A DNA stretch of 10,198 bases from Nitrososphaerales archaeon TH5896 (GCA_014523625.1 JAATVP010000009.1:1-10198), one strand, 5' to 3'. Shown: positions 1-5,428, numbered from the stretch's first letter. Translations and numbers: made by a program. The notes: generated by a model not told the origin, from the letters alone.

Positions 1-57
1 AAAAAACCGATTCAGATAGAGGACCTAATTCAGATAGTAGCAAGTACAACAAAATAG
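1..57 (+). CDS. Possible C-terminal tail of a gene entering from the left edge
   Basis: Frame 1 is open from the first base to TAG at 55-57 and would encode the last 18 residues (KKPIQIEDLIQIVASTTK) of a protein starting outside the window. The tail looks protein-like, but 18 codons can be open by chance. No family can be assigned. A direct repeat ATTCAGATAG (10-19 and 28-37) and a short GATT run (about 58-70) lie in and just after it. Confidence 0.2.
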   Translation, partial: KKPIQIEDLIQIVASTTK

Positions 58-143
58 ATTGATTGATTGATATTAACTAGTTGCCGCTATCGATACAAAA
101 CAAATTCTCTAAATAGCTTGTTGACTATTATACTCTATAATCT

Positions 144-489
144 ATGAGTCAGAAGCTAATATTGAAACAACGACAGCAGCTGACTGTATCACAGATCCTG
201 CGTGTCTATGGAAAGCAATTCAGACAGATTCAGTCGCGATATTCTGATGGGAATAACGGCAGGTGTGCTATTGGGGTAAATAATGTCTTATTTTGGTTGG
301 GACGGCAGAGTAGATTTTGATACAGCATATGATCTTCTTGTTGCATCAGATATGTTGAAGCATGCCGGTATAGATGAGGAGTTACTGATAAACATGAATG
401 ATTCTGGTCTCACTTTCGACGAGATTGCGGATTACTTAGATACAATTGACGAATATCTAGACTTATCGATGGGAATCATCGACAGATAG
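144..489 (+). pseudogene. Acidic small protein gene split by a +1 frameshift
   Basis: Two overlapping frames read as one protein. The first, from ATG 144 to TGA 318-320, encodes a basic N-terminus (MSQKLILKQRQQL...) ending in the motif GRCAIGV. The second, from ATG 283 to TAG 487-489, encodes MSYFGWDGR..., then an acidic helical part with a conserved-looking core (INMNDSGLTFDEIADYL). Removing one A from the AAA at 278-280 fuses them into a 114-residue protein reading GRCAIGVIMSYFGWDGR. The 'CAxG ... NDxGxxFxEIAdyL' arrangement resembles a widespread class of small proteins of unknown function found in phage and bacterial genomes. That likeness is from memory and I have no family name. Without the correction the 68-residue second frame would have to be translated alone from ATG 283, just after an in-frame TAA at 277-279. 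A TATA-like TCTAAATAG at about 108-116 fits transcription from just before ATG 144. This is either a broken gene or an assembly indel. Confidence 0.6.
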
Positions 490-569
490 TTCTTGCCATC
501 TGGTGTTACGACTAACTCGTCAAAATAGTTTGTAGTTACAAAATTTGCTTGCTTCAAACCTACGAGCAT
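432..569 (-). CDS. Possible small ORF convergent with the 144-489 gene
   Basis: A minus-strand frame from ATG 569-567 to TAA 434-432 would encode 45 residues (MLVGLKQANFVTTNYFDELV...). The same frame is open upstream to about position 615 and there encodes a hydrophobic run (AYVATTNVLFVS). The complete stretch could be the last part of a membrane protein: one helix followed by a short soluble tail with TPDGKNYLSM. The 3' 58 bases overlap the end of the opposite-strand gene, and that part may be a shadow. The non-overlapping part is protein-like. No family recognised. It may be a relic that has lost its start. Confidence 0.25.
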   Translation of the reverse strand: MLVGLKQANFVTTNYFDELVVTPDGKNYLSMIPIDKSRYSSIVSK

Positions 570-665
570 TGAGACAAATAGAACATTAGTAGTTGCGACA
601 TAGGCCTTAATACACTAATACATTAGTTCATATTACTATAATGCTCATTATCAGCTGAAGTCTTA

Positions 666-746
666 ATGGGTTACGAACAGAAATCGAGAAGTTCTGGAAG
701 CTTTTCAATACCAGTAGAGGTAGGCAGTTATTACAGATATCCTTAG
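666..746 (+). pseudogene. Possible truncated N-terminus of a TRAM-domain protein
   Basis: ATG 666 to TAG 744-746 encodes 26 residues: a Gly/Ser/Arg-rich start (MGYEQKSRSSGSF) followed by IPVEVGSYY. Archaeal single TRAM-domain RNA-binding proteins typically begin with a short basic Gly/Ser-rich tail leading into '(K)PVEVGKEYEV', the first strand of the domain. The resemblance is clear, but the reading frame stops just after it, and I could not find the rest of a TRAM domain in any frame downstream. If the match is real this is an N-terminal fragment left by deletion. If not, it is a chance ORF. It sits alone in a gap of about 1 kb. Confidence 0.25.
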
Positions 747-813
747 TATTAGTCTTTTTATTTAAGATATTGATGCACTATGATAAGCTACATCTCATGG
801 GTCAGAAGCGCTA

Positions 814-999
814 TCAGGATAATTCTAAGTCGAAATAATGTTCCACTTCAATTAGCATATACAAAGAAAATAATGTGAGAAATGCAAGATCGAGTGTTGT
901 GATCCACACCTTTTCTATTCCTTTGTTAACTACGAATGGATTGCCACTTTCAAACAAATTATCTCCTGTGATCCCTACTAGTTTCCGTATCAAGACCAA
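814..999 (-). CDS. Possible small single-span membrane protein
   Basis: A 61-codon minus-strand frame starts at TTG 999-997 and stops at TGA 814-816. There is no ATG near its beginning. The translation has a polar first half (GDNLFESGNPFVVNKGIEK) and then one convincing hydrophobic helix (about residues 31-50, WITTLDLAFLTLFSLYMLI) followed by an acidic tail. The frame is open only a few codons further upstream, so there is no room for a longer N-terminus. No ribosome-binding site or clear TATA box supports the TTG. It may be a relic of a membrane protein, or chance. Confidence 0.3.
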   Translation of the reverse strand: MVLIRKLVGITGDNLFESGNPFVVNKGIEKVWITTLDLAFLTLFSLYMLIEVEHYFDLELS

Positions 1000-1350
1000 C
1001 TTGACCTGTAACGATCAGCTCATGTTTGAAACAAGAAGAATCTATTAAGGATCATTAAGAGGTTGCTTGAACTGTGATGGTCACTGCTACTTTTGAAACA
1101 TATATTATATGACAAAGTCCGCTCTGCTGTTTATAAACTGATTAGATCATCATTAGCTGAAGGCAATTATTAACAGTAATTTCTCGTCAAGCTTATCATT
1201 CGAGATCAATTGGGAAAATCATAAGAACCATCAATAACGATGATAATGATTCAGATGAAGAATAGAAAATCTCAAACTCCGCTACTTATAAGTTCCTGAT
1301 TTGTAACATTGACGTATATAACCTTTCTTTTCCATGTAACTTTCCCGTGC

Positions 1351-1497
1351 TCACCGTTCCAGTTCTCTGTCAGATAGTTCGGTCCTCGCTTTGAAGATCG
1401 ATTCTGCATCTTCTCCTACTGGATTTCTTAACTCTGAGTTGGGTGAAATCGCCGCATTTAGGATTGATGCCTTTAGGTTATCATTGCAGTTCTGGCA
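1351..1497 (-). pseudogene. Start-less open frame with a CxxC motif
   Basis: Between two stops (TAA at 1500-1498 and TGA at 1353-1351) the minus strand reads 48 residues with good protein character: CQNCNDNLKAS, then a polar helical stretch ending in ARTELSDRELER. No ATG, GTG or TTG occurs in the frame, so it cannot be translated as it stands. An ATG one frame away, just upstream, reads only MPELQ before a stop, so one indel near 1490-1500 would give the frame a start. The CxxC suggests half of a zinc knuckle, but no second pair is seen. Most likely a fragment of a small gene. The upstream neighbour 1553-1714 is divergent. Confidence 0.3.
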
Positions 1498-1510
1498 TTA
1501 ATCACGAAGA

Positions 1511-1519
1511 CTTTTAAAT
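1511..1519 (+). promoter_or_regulatory. TATA-like box for the 53-codon zinc-finger gene
   Basis: CTTTTAAAT is centred about 38 nt before ATG 1553. With archaeal TATA-to-start spacing of about 25 nt, transcription would begin near 1540 and leave a leader of roughly 10-15 nt. That leader carries the purine-rich GGGAAAGG, which may act as a ribosome-binding site. Confidence 0.4.
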
Positions 1520-1552
1520 CTGTGACTCATGAGCTGAAGGGAAAGGATAAAA

Positions 1553-1714
1553 ATGACCTTTTACTCGTGTAAAAAATGCAGAGCGGAGATAGCAGATACC
1601 TCAATCTCTCCCACTGTTCTAAGGCAAGAGATATGGAACCACTTCTATAACTTCCATAAGGATGATATAGACGCCACACAAGTTTTCTCTGATTATATCT
1701 CGGCAGAGGGGTAA
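1553..1714 (+). CDS. Small C2H2-like zinc-finger protein, 53 aa
   Basis: ATG 1553 to TAA 1712-1714 encodes 53 residues. The protein begins MTFYSCKKCRAEIAD, with a CxxC pair (Cys6, Cys9). It continues to an amphipathic helix carrying two histidines (His30 and His36 in WNHFYNFHKDD), a C-x2-C...H-x5-H pattern suited to one zinc ion. The tail is acidic (DDIDATQVFSDYIS). Single-finger proteins of this size are common in archaea and are usually presumed to bind nucleic acid or protein partners. The precise role here is unknown. Start choice is supported by a purine-rich site (GGGAAAGG) just upstream and a TATA-like box at a suitable distance. The gene is monocistronic and convergent with the decayed PPOX gene 50 nt downstream. 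Its frame is intact, unlike most of its neighbours. Confidence 0.7.
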   Translation: MTFYSCKKCRAEIADTSISPTVLRQEIWNHFYNFHKDDIDATQVFSDYISAEG

Positions 1715-1763
1715 TTGTACTACTTCACACAATGACTTATTCTATGCATTAGCCTCATTTTAT

Positions 1764-2202
1764 TTATTCCCATGCAGCTATATCTTTTTCTGCTAGTATT
1801 TTTGTAGGTTTTATGCGTATAATGGCTTCGCCACTATTTCTCTTGCCATACTCTTCAGCATTAGTCTTACCCATATATCGCCCCGCTATTCTGGCAGCCC
1901 ACTTAAGAAGTTCTTTCTGTTTATAACGAAATATTTCTGCAGTACCATCAATAATTGCAAATGAGAACTGAGGTATCTGATCGTCTACACAAATGCTTAC
2001 TCTACTGTCACGTTCAATATTTTTTGCCTTAACCGAACCCTCATAGGTGGTAAAAATGATATCTCCTATTTTTCTGGCTGTTCGATCTTTTTCCTCATCT
2101 AGTACAAACCAAACTGGAACAACATGAGGGCTCCCATCTTTTTTTTCGTAAAAGTACCTTGCATTAGAAACTTTTAATTTCTTTATTGGACATTTTTGTC
2201 AT
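1764..2202 (-). pseudogene. Decayed PPOX-class flavin/F420-dependent oxidoreductase
   Basis: Read on the minus strand, the last 131 codons are uninterrupted and carry hallmarks of the pyridoxamine-5'-phosphate-oxidase-like split-barrel family: KKDGSPHVVPVWFV, GDIIFTTYEGSVKAKNIERD, RVSICVDD and FAIIDGTAEI, ending at TAA 1766-1764. Such proteins bind FMN or F420 as dimers, and archaeal members are usually about 145 residues. The N-terminus survives in pieces in other frames. ATG 2202 (or 2193) reads MTKMSNKEIKSF then TAA, where one T seems to be missing. The next frame reads MQGTFT, and then about six residues that normally precede KKDGSPH (a 'GKLATV'-like strand) are gone before the main frame resumes at an A8 run. 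So there are at least two frame-disrupting lesions, one with a deletion. No start codon serves the long frame. I regard it as a real pseudogene, because a sequencing error would not delete a beta-strand. Confidence 0.85.
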
Positions 2203-2291
2203 TGCAGTTAGTTATCATACTAGTTGAATATAATATGTAGGAATTTTGGTAAATAATCTTAGGGCTTTACTAACCTATGCTCGTTCAATCA

Positions 2292-2311
2292 AATCGTTTC
2301 TGGTGACGATT
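2292..2311. repeat. Short inverted repeat with 8-nt loop
   Basis: AATCGT (2292-2297) and ACGATT (2306-2311) are perfect complements around an 8-nt loop. The rest of the 2203-2350 interval, upstream of the PPOX relic, holds nothing else I can name. The stem is short and may be chance. Confidence 0.3.
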
Positions 2312-2392
2312 GGTATATTCATGGAACTTTCCTGAAGGAACCTTCTGATCGATGAATCACACGATTACTATTAACACTCATAACACGATTGA

Positions 2393-2446
2393 TATAGTAA
2401 TCATCCCTACTCATCACACTATAGTAATCATCCCTACTCATCACAC
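2393..2446. repeat. 27-bp tandem repeat, two exact copies plus a degenerate third
   Basis: A 27-bp unit beginning TATAGTAATCATCCC occurs at 2393-2419 and again, identical, at 2420-2446. Upstream sequence from about 2352 (CACGATTACTATTAACACTCATAACACGATT) is a weaker copy. The plus strand is open here and would encode a His/Thr/Ile repeat. That peptide is low-complexity, lacks a convincing start and is probably a by-product of the repeat rather than a gene. Confidence 0.85.
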
Positions 2447-2701
2447 GATTGAACAAGAGTTTTATGTGTTCGTTAACGAGTCTGCGCGCGCGAAATTCAC
2501 CCCCCTACAGATTTCAAATATGCGGAGACCAGTGAATCTTCGAGAGGGATCTCGGTATTGATGTCAATCTACTCAACATAAACAGGTGGACATTGTGGAA
2601 GATACATCAATCCAGTGATATGACTTTTTTTGCAGCAAATCCACAACAATATATGTTAGACTTGCCTCCTACTCTCTATCTTGTTAACCGATCCTATTCT
2701 A

Positions 2702-3253
2702 TCATTGTGTCATATTACCTGCCTGCCCTGACTCTTGACCATGTTCCTCAGAAGCCGCACCAGGCAAGATTTTATTGACGCCTATGACTACTGTACTTGT
2801 TGCTGGTAATTCTATTTCATCTTCGCCTGGATTCTGAATGGCTATATCAGTGGTTAGATTTCCCCCTTGTACGGAGGCCAGATCGGCATGGTACAGGCAC
2901 AACTCACCTGGGGTCGATAATTCTGGAATTAACTCTAGTTCAGTCGGCTGCACGTTGGGTGCAGATCCAGTAAGTATCGTTAGTGTCGCGTTAGAATTCT
3001 CATTGCACGGAATCTTTGCGGCTACGTGCCCGGTTGCTATTGCATCGGGTGTACTATCATACAGATGTATAAAACTTCCACCCGGAATCGCTTCACCTGC
3101 TAGAAGAATTGCAGTAGAGTCTCTGACTGTTGTACCGCCAGTTTGTTCTTGTGCCGAAACGAATATTATTGGTGCATTTCCAGTAGCCCCAAACACCAAC
3201 ATGGATACTACAATTGCTGCGAAAATCGTCGAGAAGACTCTTCTATTGAACAT
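2702..3253 (-). CDS. Exported protein of unknown function, 183 aa
   Basis: ATG 3253 starts a 183-residue protein. Residues 1-36 form a Sec-type signal peptide: basic MFNRR, a hydrophobic core (about 7-33) and a likely cleavage after VSA before QEQ. No lipobox cysteine is present. The mature part is Thr/Ser/Pro-rich and predicted beta-rich (DSTAILLAGEAIPGG, FIHLYDSTP, ELSTPGELCLYHADL, TTDIAIQN, TSTVVIGVNKILPG). Two cysteines (83, 119) could form a disulfide, and three NxS/T sequons (Asn88, 132, 180) could be glycosylated in an archaeal envelope. Similar exported proteins occur, to my memory, in soil ammonia-oxidising archaea, with no known function. The C-terminus is hydrophilic (SEEHGQESGQAGNMTQ). 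The gene is isolated. A perfect 31-bp palindrome lies 32-62 nt upstream and overlaps its TATA-like sequences, so specific transcriptional control is likely. The long opposite-strand frame across it is a shadow. Confidence 0.85.
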   Translation of the reverse strand: MFNRRVFSTIFAAIVVSMLVFGATGNAPIIFVSAQEQTGGTTVRDSTAILLAGEAIPGGSFIHLYDSTPDAIATGHVAAKIPCNENSNATLTILTGSAPNVQPTELELIPELSTPGELCLYHADLASVQGGNLTTDIAIQNPGEDEIELPATSTVVIGVNKILPGAASEEHGQESGQAGNMTQ

Positions 3254-3284
3254 AAAACAGGGTTCTGAACATTGTTATTAAACG

Positions 3285-3315
3285 TTTATAGTACATTCGA
3301 CGAATGTACTATAAA
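3285..3315 (-). promoter_or_regulatory. Perfect 31-bp palindrome overlapping the exported-protein promoter
   Basis: Arms TTTATAGTACATTCG (3285-3299) and its exact complement (3301-3315) flank a single central A at 3300. The outer ends CTATAAA serve as TATA-like boxes in either direction. The copy nearest the gene (3284-3291) would put the transcription start about 10 nt before ATG 3253, while the far copy would put it at about 3285. A symmetric site of this length across a core promoter is typical of a dimeric regulator's operator. A protein bound here should exclude TBP. No obvious plus-strand gene follows, so control is probably of the minus-strand gene. Confidence 0.75.
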
Positions 3316-3386
3316 TACTGCCCAAGCGATTTTTAACATTGTAGGTGCGCAGAACCATTTATAGATGAAGTGCACCAATCTTGTGA

Positions 3387-3550
3387 ACAGGTGATTGTGT
3401 GATGCAATCTGTACCTGCTTTAGTAGTCCCATAATAATATCCTAACCACGGTGGTTATCACCTGTACCTAAAGAACTGAGGTTAAAATCAATTTGCAGTG
3501 CATTAATGACAAATTATGCAGGTACCTGTTTCACTTTTCCAAAGTACCTC
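3387..3550. repeat. Cluster of ACAGGT/GGTAC words and inverted repeats
   Basis: Complementary words recur within 160 nt: ACAGGTGAT (3387-3395) with ATCACCTGT (3457-3465), GTACCTGC (3411-3418) with GCAGGTAC (3518-3525), the 10-bp palindrome CAGGTACCTG (3519-3528), and GTACCTCC near 3545. A separate 15-bp palindrome TAACCAC-G-GTGGTTA lies at 3443-3457. No gene is visible from 3316 to 3580. The set could be a folded RNA or repeated binding sites, and I cannot choose between them. Confidence 0.45.
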
Positions 3551-3581
3551 CTGGTCGTTGACCAAGTCAAATAGTATAGGA

Positions 3582-3671
3582 TTATTCCACTAAATGCGAT
3601 AGAAATGCCACTTCCACGTCCCGTTCGAGAGGAGTTCCAAAACCTGGACTCTCATCTAAAATCTTTAACAT
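3582..3671 (-). CDS. Possible 29-codon ORF after the split regulator
   Basis: ATG 3671 to TAA 3584-3582 reads MLKILDESPGFGTPLERDVE..., ending AFLSHLVE. The frame is also open for about eight codons upstream (GGDDVLFS), overlapping the stop of the preceding minus-strand frame at 3690-3688. Composition is protein-like, and a purine-rich AAGGAGGTGATG lies upstream, though it is placed for a different ATG that reads only five residues. No family recognised. It may be a fragment or a very small downstream gene. Confidence 0.25.
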   Translation of the reverse strand: MLKILDESPGFGTPLERDVEVAFLSHLVE

Positions 3672-3687
3672 AGAAAAGAGGACATCA

Positions 3688-4005
3688 TCACCTCCTTAAG
3701 TTGTTATTCGGACTCGGAAAATTCGCGGCCACCACCATATTAGATTTAAACAACAGGTAGTAATTTTTCAGAAATATCAGAGAATTCATGTAATATTTGC
3801 GCGCACACCAAATCACGATACAATCAGGTTTTATGGCATGATATTCATACATGTGTGTAATAGTCGCGTCTATAACTTTTTTCTCATTGATTCCAAAGAT
3901 AATGCAATCACAATCTGCCCCGACATCTAAACATCTAATAAATAAGGATCGTAAGCATCGCAAATCTTCGGATGTTAGGTCAGTCATTTCATTGTATAAT
4001 TTCAA
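3688..4005 (-). CDS. Downstream frame of the split winged-helix gene, 105 aa
   Basis: This frame opens at TTG 4005-4003, overlapping the stop of the winged-helix frame by 4 nt, and ends at TGA 3690-3688. Its first residues (LKLYNEMTDLTSEDLR) look like the C-terminal helix that follows a winged-helix domain, so it is more likely the continuation of that protein after a lost base than a gene of its own. The rest is cysteine-rich with a possible hydrophobic strand or helix (DCIIFGIN, DCIVIWCARKYYMNSLIFLKNYYLLF) and matches nothing I know. Independent translation by coupling at the ATTGA overlap is possible. Confidence 0.4.
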   Translation of the reverse strand: MKLYNEMTDLTSEDLRCLRSLFIRCLDVGADCDCIIFGINEKKVIDATITHMYEYHAIKPDCIVIWCARKYYMNSLIFLKNYYLLFKSNMVVAANFPSPNNNLRR

Positions 4006-4208
4006 TAACTTCTCTCCCTCATAGTCGTTCTAAATACTCTGTTTTGTTCGTCATAACTAACTAACTCAAATTGTTGTAGATACTGGAGATATTCTTTGAC
4101 CTGTGTAAAGGATAATTGAACTTCGTACATTACTCTAGTTTTTGTAATGCCTTGACTCCCTTGCGCACTTCGTAATATCTTGGCGATAAGTTCCTGATAA
4201 TCCCTCAA
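4002..4208 (-). CDS. Winged-helix DNA-binding regulator, probably frameshifted
   Basis: The 68-codon frame from TTG 4208 encodes a winged-helix domain: helix 1 (RDYQELIAKILRSA), then GITKTRVMYEVQLSFTQVKEYLQYL as helices 2-3, and a wing (SYDEQNRVFRTT). Short archaeal regulators with this 'TKTxxMYxxxLSxxQxKEYLxxL' pattern are numerous in Nitrososphaeria (ArnR1-like/HTH_45 group). They normally continue after 'TT' with a 'xEGEKLLKLYNE' helix. Here the frame ends at residue 68 (MRERSY), but shifting frame after Thr62, as if one base were missing near 4022-4025, gives YEGEKLLKLYNEMTDL and joins the next frame into a 173-residue protein. The TTG start is the only one after an in-frame TAG. A TATA-like TAAATTATAA 23-32 nt upstream argues for a leaderless transcript starting right there. 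Confidence 0.65.
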   Translation of the reverse strand: MRDYQELIAKILRSAQGSQGITKTRVMYEVQLSFTQVKEYLQYLQQFELVSYDEQNRVFRTTMRERSY

Positions 4209-4230
4209 GACCGTAACTATCTACAGAGCA

Positions 4231-4240
4231 TTATAATTTA
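4231..4240 (-). promoter_or_regulatory. TATA-like box for the winged-helix gene
   Basis: TAAATTATAA on the minus strand ends 23 nt before TTG 4208, which is archaeal spacing for transcription starting at or next to the start codon. This supports both the TTG start and a leaderless mRNA. Confidence 0.4.
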
Positions 4241-4379
4241 GATGTAAAGAGATCACGTAATTAATTTAGATAATTGGAAGTAAACTACATTCAATTATGC
4301 AACTATAACTGTAGGAACGAAAAGAGAGGTTATGTCATATGTAAATTTTGCGCGCGGAAAAATTAAGCGAGAAAAATCC

Positions 4380-4395
4380 TTTAATTGATAAATAG
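4380..4395 (+). promoter_or_regulatory. TATA-like box for the ester cyclase gene
   Basis: TTTAATTGATAAATA precedes ATG 4419 by about 25-35 nt, so the transcript would start within roughly 10 nt of the start codon. A GCGCGC word lies just upstream at 4350-4355. Confidence 0.4.
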
Positions 4396-4418
4396 TGTAG
4401 GACCTCATATGATACCAA

Positions 4419-4907
4419 ATGTTTCGAACAGAAGAGACTTCCCAAGAGGAAAGAAATAAGACTATAATAAGATCATTCATTAAAGAAGTTTTCAACGAAC
4501 ACAACCTTTTATCCATAGATAAATATTTCGGCAAAGATTCAATGGAAGGTAGTCCTCAGGCAGGGAAGGGTGGTGAAAGTTTCAGACAGTTCTTAACTGA
4601 CTTCCTTGAGGCCTTCCCTGATTGGCGCGCAAATATAGAACATCTGGTCGCAGAAAATAATCTTGTGGTAGTATTTCTTTATGGGAGTGGAACTCATAAA
4701 GGTGAATTTCATGAAATTTTGCCGACAAACAAACCAGTTAACATCAGATCTGCAGATCTCTACAAAATAGAACATGAAATAATTACAGGACACTGGGATG
4801 TGGTAGATCAGTTGAATTTGTTAAAACAAACAGGTGGATTACTTTCTGAAGATGTAACTAAAGAATTCAAGGACGCAAAAGTGGTATGGATGCATGATTA
4901 TGAATGA
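4419..4907 (+). CDS. SnoaL-like polyketide/ester cyclase family protein, 162 aa
   Basis: The intact 162-residue protein shows the ester-cyclase form of the SnoaL/NTF2-like fold. An N-terminal helix (NKTIIRSFIKEVFNEHNL) is followed by helix-loop DFLEAFPDWR, then strands with GSGTHKGEFHEILPTNKPVNIRSADLYKI, and the family's near-C-terminal signature GHWDVVDQLNLLKQTG. The acidic and histidine residues of HWDVVD line the pocket used by SnoaL for aldol cyclisation, but most members outside antibiotic clusters have unknown substrates. There is no polyketide gene nearby, so a biosynthetic role is not supported. The protein is cytosolic. It extends about 20 residues past the signature (LLSEDVTKEFKDAKVVWMHDYE), longer than usual. 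The start is set by a TATA-like box about 30 nt upstream; an earlier ATG at 4409 is out of frame. It is monocistronic, with a hairpin just after the stop. Confidence 0.92.
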   Translation: MFRTEETSQEERNKTIIRSFIKEVFNEHNLLSIDKYFGKDSMEGSPQAGKGGESFRQFLTDFLEAFPDWRANIEHLVAENNLVVVFLYGSGTHKGEFHEILPTNKPVNIRSADLYKIEHEIITGHWDVVDQLNLLKQTGGLLSEDVTKEFKDAKVVWMHDYE

Positions 4908-4913
4908 TTATCT

Positions 4914-4942
4914 GGAGTATTGCGCGCACTCCTTTTGGAGTG
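4914..4942 (+). terminator. Alternative hairpins after the ester cyclase
   Basis: Two mutually exclusive stems share ACTCC. One is GGAGT (4914-4918) with ACTCC (4928-4932), looping out ATTGCGCGC and followed by TTTT. The other is CACTCC (4927-4932) with GGAGTG (4937-4942) around a TTTT loop. They begin 7 nt after the stop. The short T run makes this a modest terminator candidate. A regulatory or protective 3' structure is also possible. Confidence 0.4.
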
Positions 4943-5009
4943 GTGCTCAGAACTAAGGAGTCTTACTTTGGTTCGCGCCTTGGTACTTGACATTTTATTT
5001 GTTTAACCT

Positions 5010-5428
5010 ATGATGCGCGACAGGAAGTCCGAACTCAATGATGCATTCAAGAGACCAACAGGATGTGAGGTTGACGAACCAATATTGGAACGAATGAAAA
5101 ACATAACACAACACCATAACTCTTGAATAATGGACTGACTATGGAACTTGATGAGAAATGACTAGAAGAAACTATACTGAAGACATTGAGTGCTGCAGCA
5201 GTACCAGACATATTTGAAATCTGGGACGAGAACAATGAACGGATATGCTTGTGTAGATTTATGAAGGATTATCAAAACAATAGTAATGGATACTTTAAGG
5301 ATTTCTTTGCAACCTCAAAATATGTTAATTATGGGCCTTACCCAATATATCCAAATGAGATCTTTGAGTTGAAGCCTCTTGGTAAATTTGATTCCTTAGA
5401 TTACTTCACGAACAAGTCTGTGAAATGA
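5010..5428 (+). pseudogene. Broken gene of unknown function: frameshift plus in-frame TGA
   Basis: The best frame runs to TGA 5426-5428 and encodes 80 residues if started at TTG 5186 (SAAAVPDIFEIWDENNERIC..., NYGPYPIYPNEIFELKPLGKF). Going upstream in the same frame there is one TGA (5159-5161), and before it ATG 5141 reads MELDEK. Across the stop the sequence is continuous helical protein (MELDEK-stop-LEETILKTLSAAA). Before that, ATG 5010 or 5013 opens another frame reading MRDRKSELNDAFKRPTGCEV..., ending ITQHHNS at TGA 5124-5126. A one-base shift there leads into NNGLTMELDEK. The likely ancestral protein is about 138 residues, with one frameshift and one nonsense change. No family recognised. 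Alternatively the 80-residue piece is translated from TTG 5186, although no promoter sits at that point. Confidence 0.45.

Larger units (their letters stand above)
490..1552. other. Gene-poor stretch with only short or start-less frames
   Basis: Apart from the weak candidates listed at 666-746, 814-999 and 1351-1497, I see no convincing gene, RNA gene or mobile element in this kilobase. AT content is high and stops are frequent in all frames. Several frames of 15-50 codons have protein-like composition, which fits eroded coding sequence better than regulatory DNA. Confidence 0.5.

Noticed and set aside
2393..2446. A CRISPR array
   Set aside because: The units are directly abutting with no spacers, and there is no cas gene.
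2352..2561. 69-codon plus-strand frame rich in His, Thr and Ile
   Set aside because: Its first half is simply the translated 27-bp tandem repeat, and the second half has no recognisable protein features.
2593..2778. 61-codon plus-strand frame
   Set aside because: It runs into the 3' end of the minus-strand exported-protein gene, has no ATG or promoter, and the composition is not convincing.
2838..3281. 147-codon plus-strand frame
   Set aside because: It lies antisense to the exported-protein gene, which has a signal peptide, promoter palindrome and coherent composition. The plus-strand translation has no such features.
4295..4793. Minus-strand frames across the ester cyclase (4295-4534 and 4593-4793)
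   Set aside because: They are antisense shadows of a clearly identified gene and its promoter.
5047..5235. 62-codon minus-strand Ser-rich frame
   Set aside because: It is antisense to the 5010-5428 broken gene, whose plus-strand reading is more protein-like.
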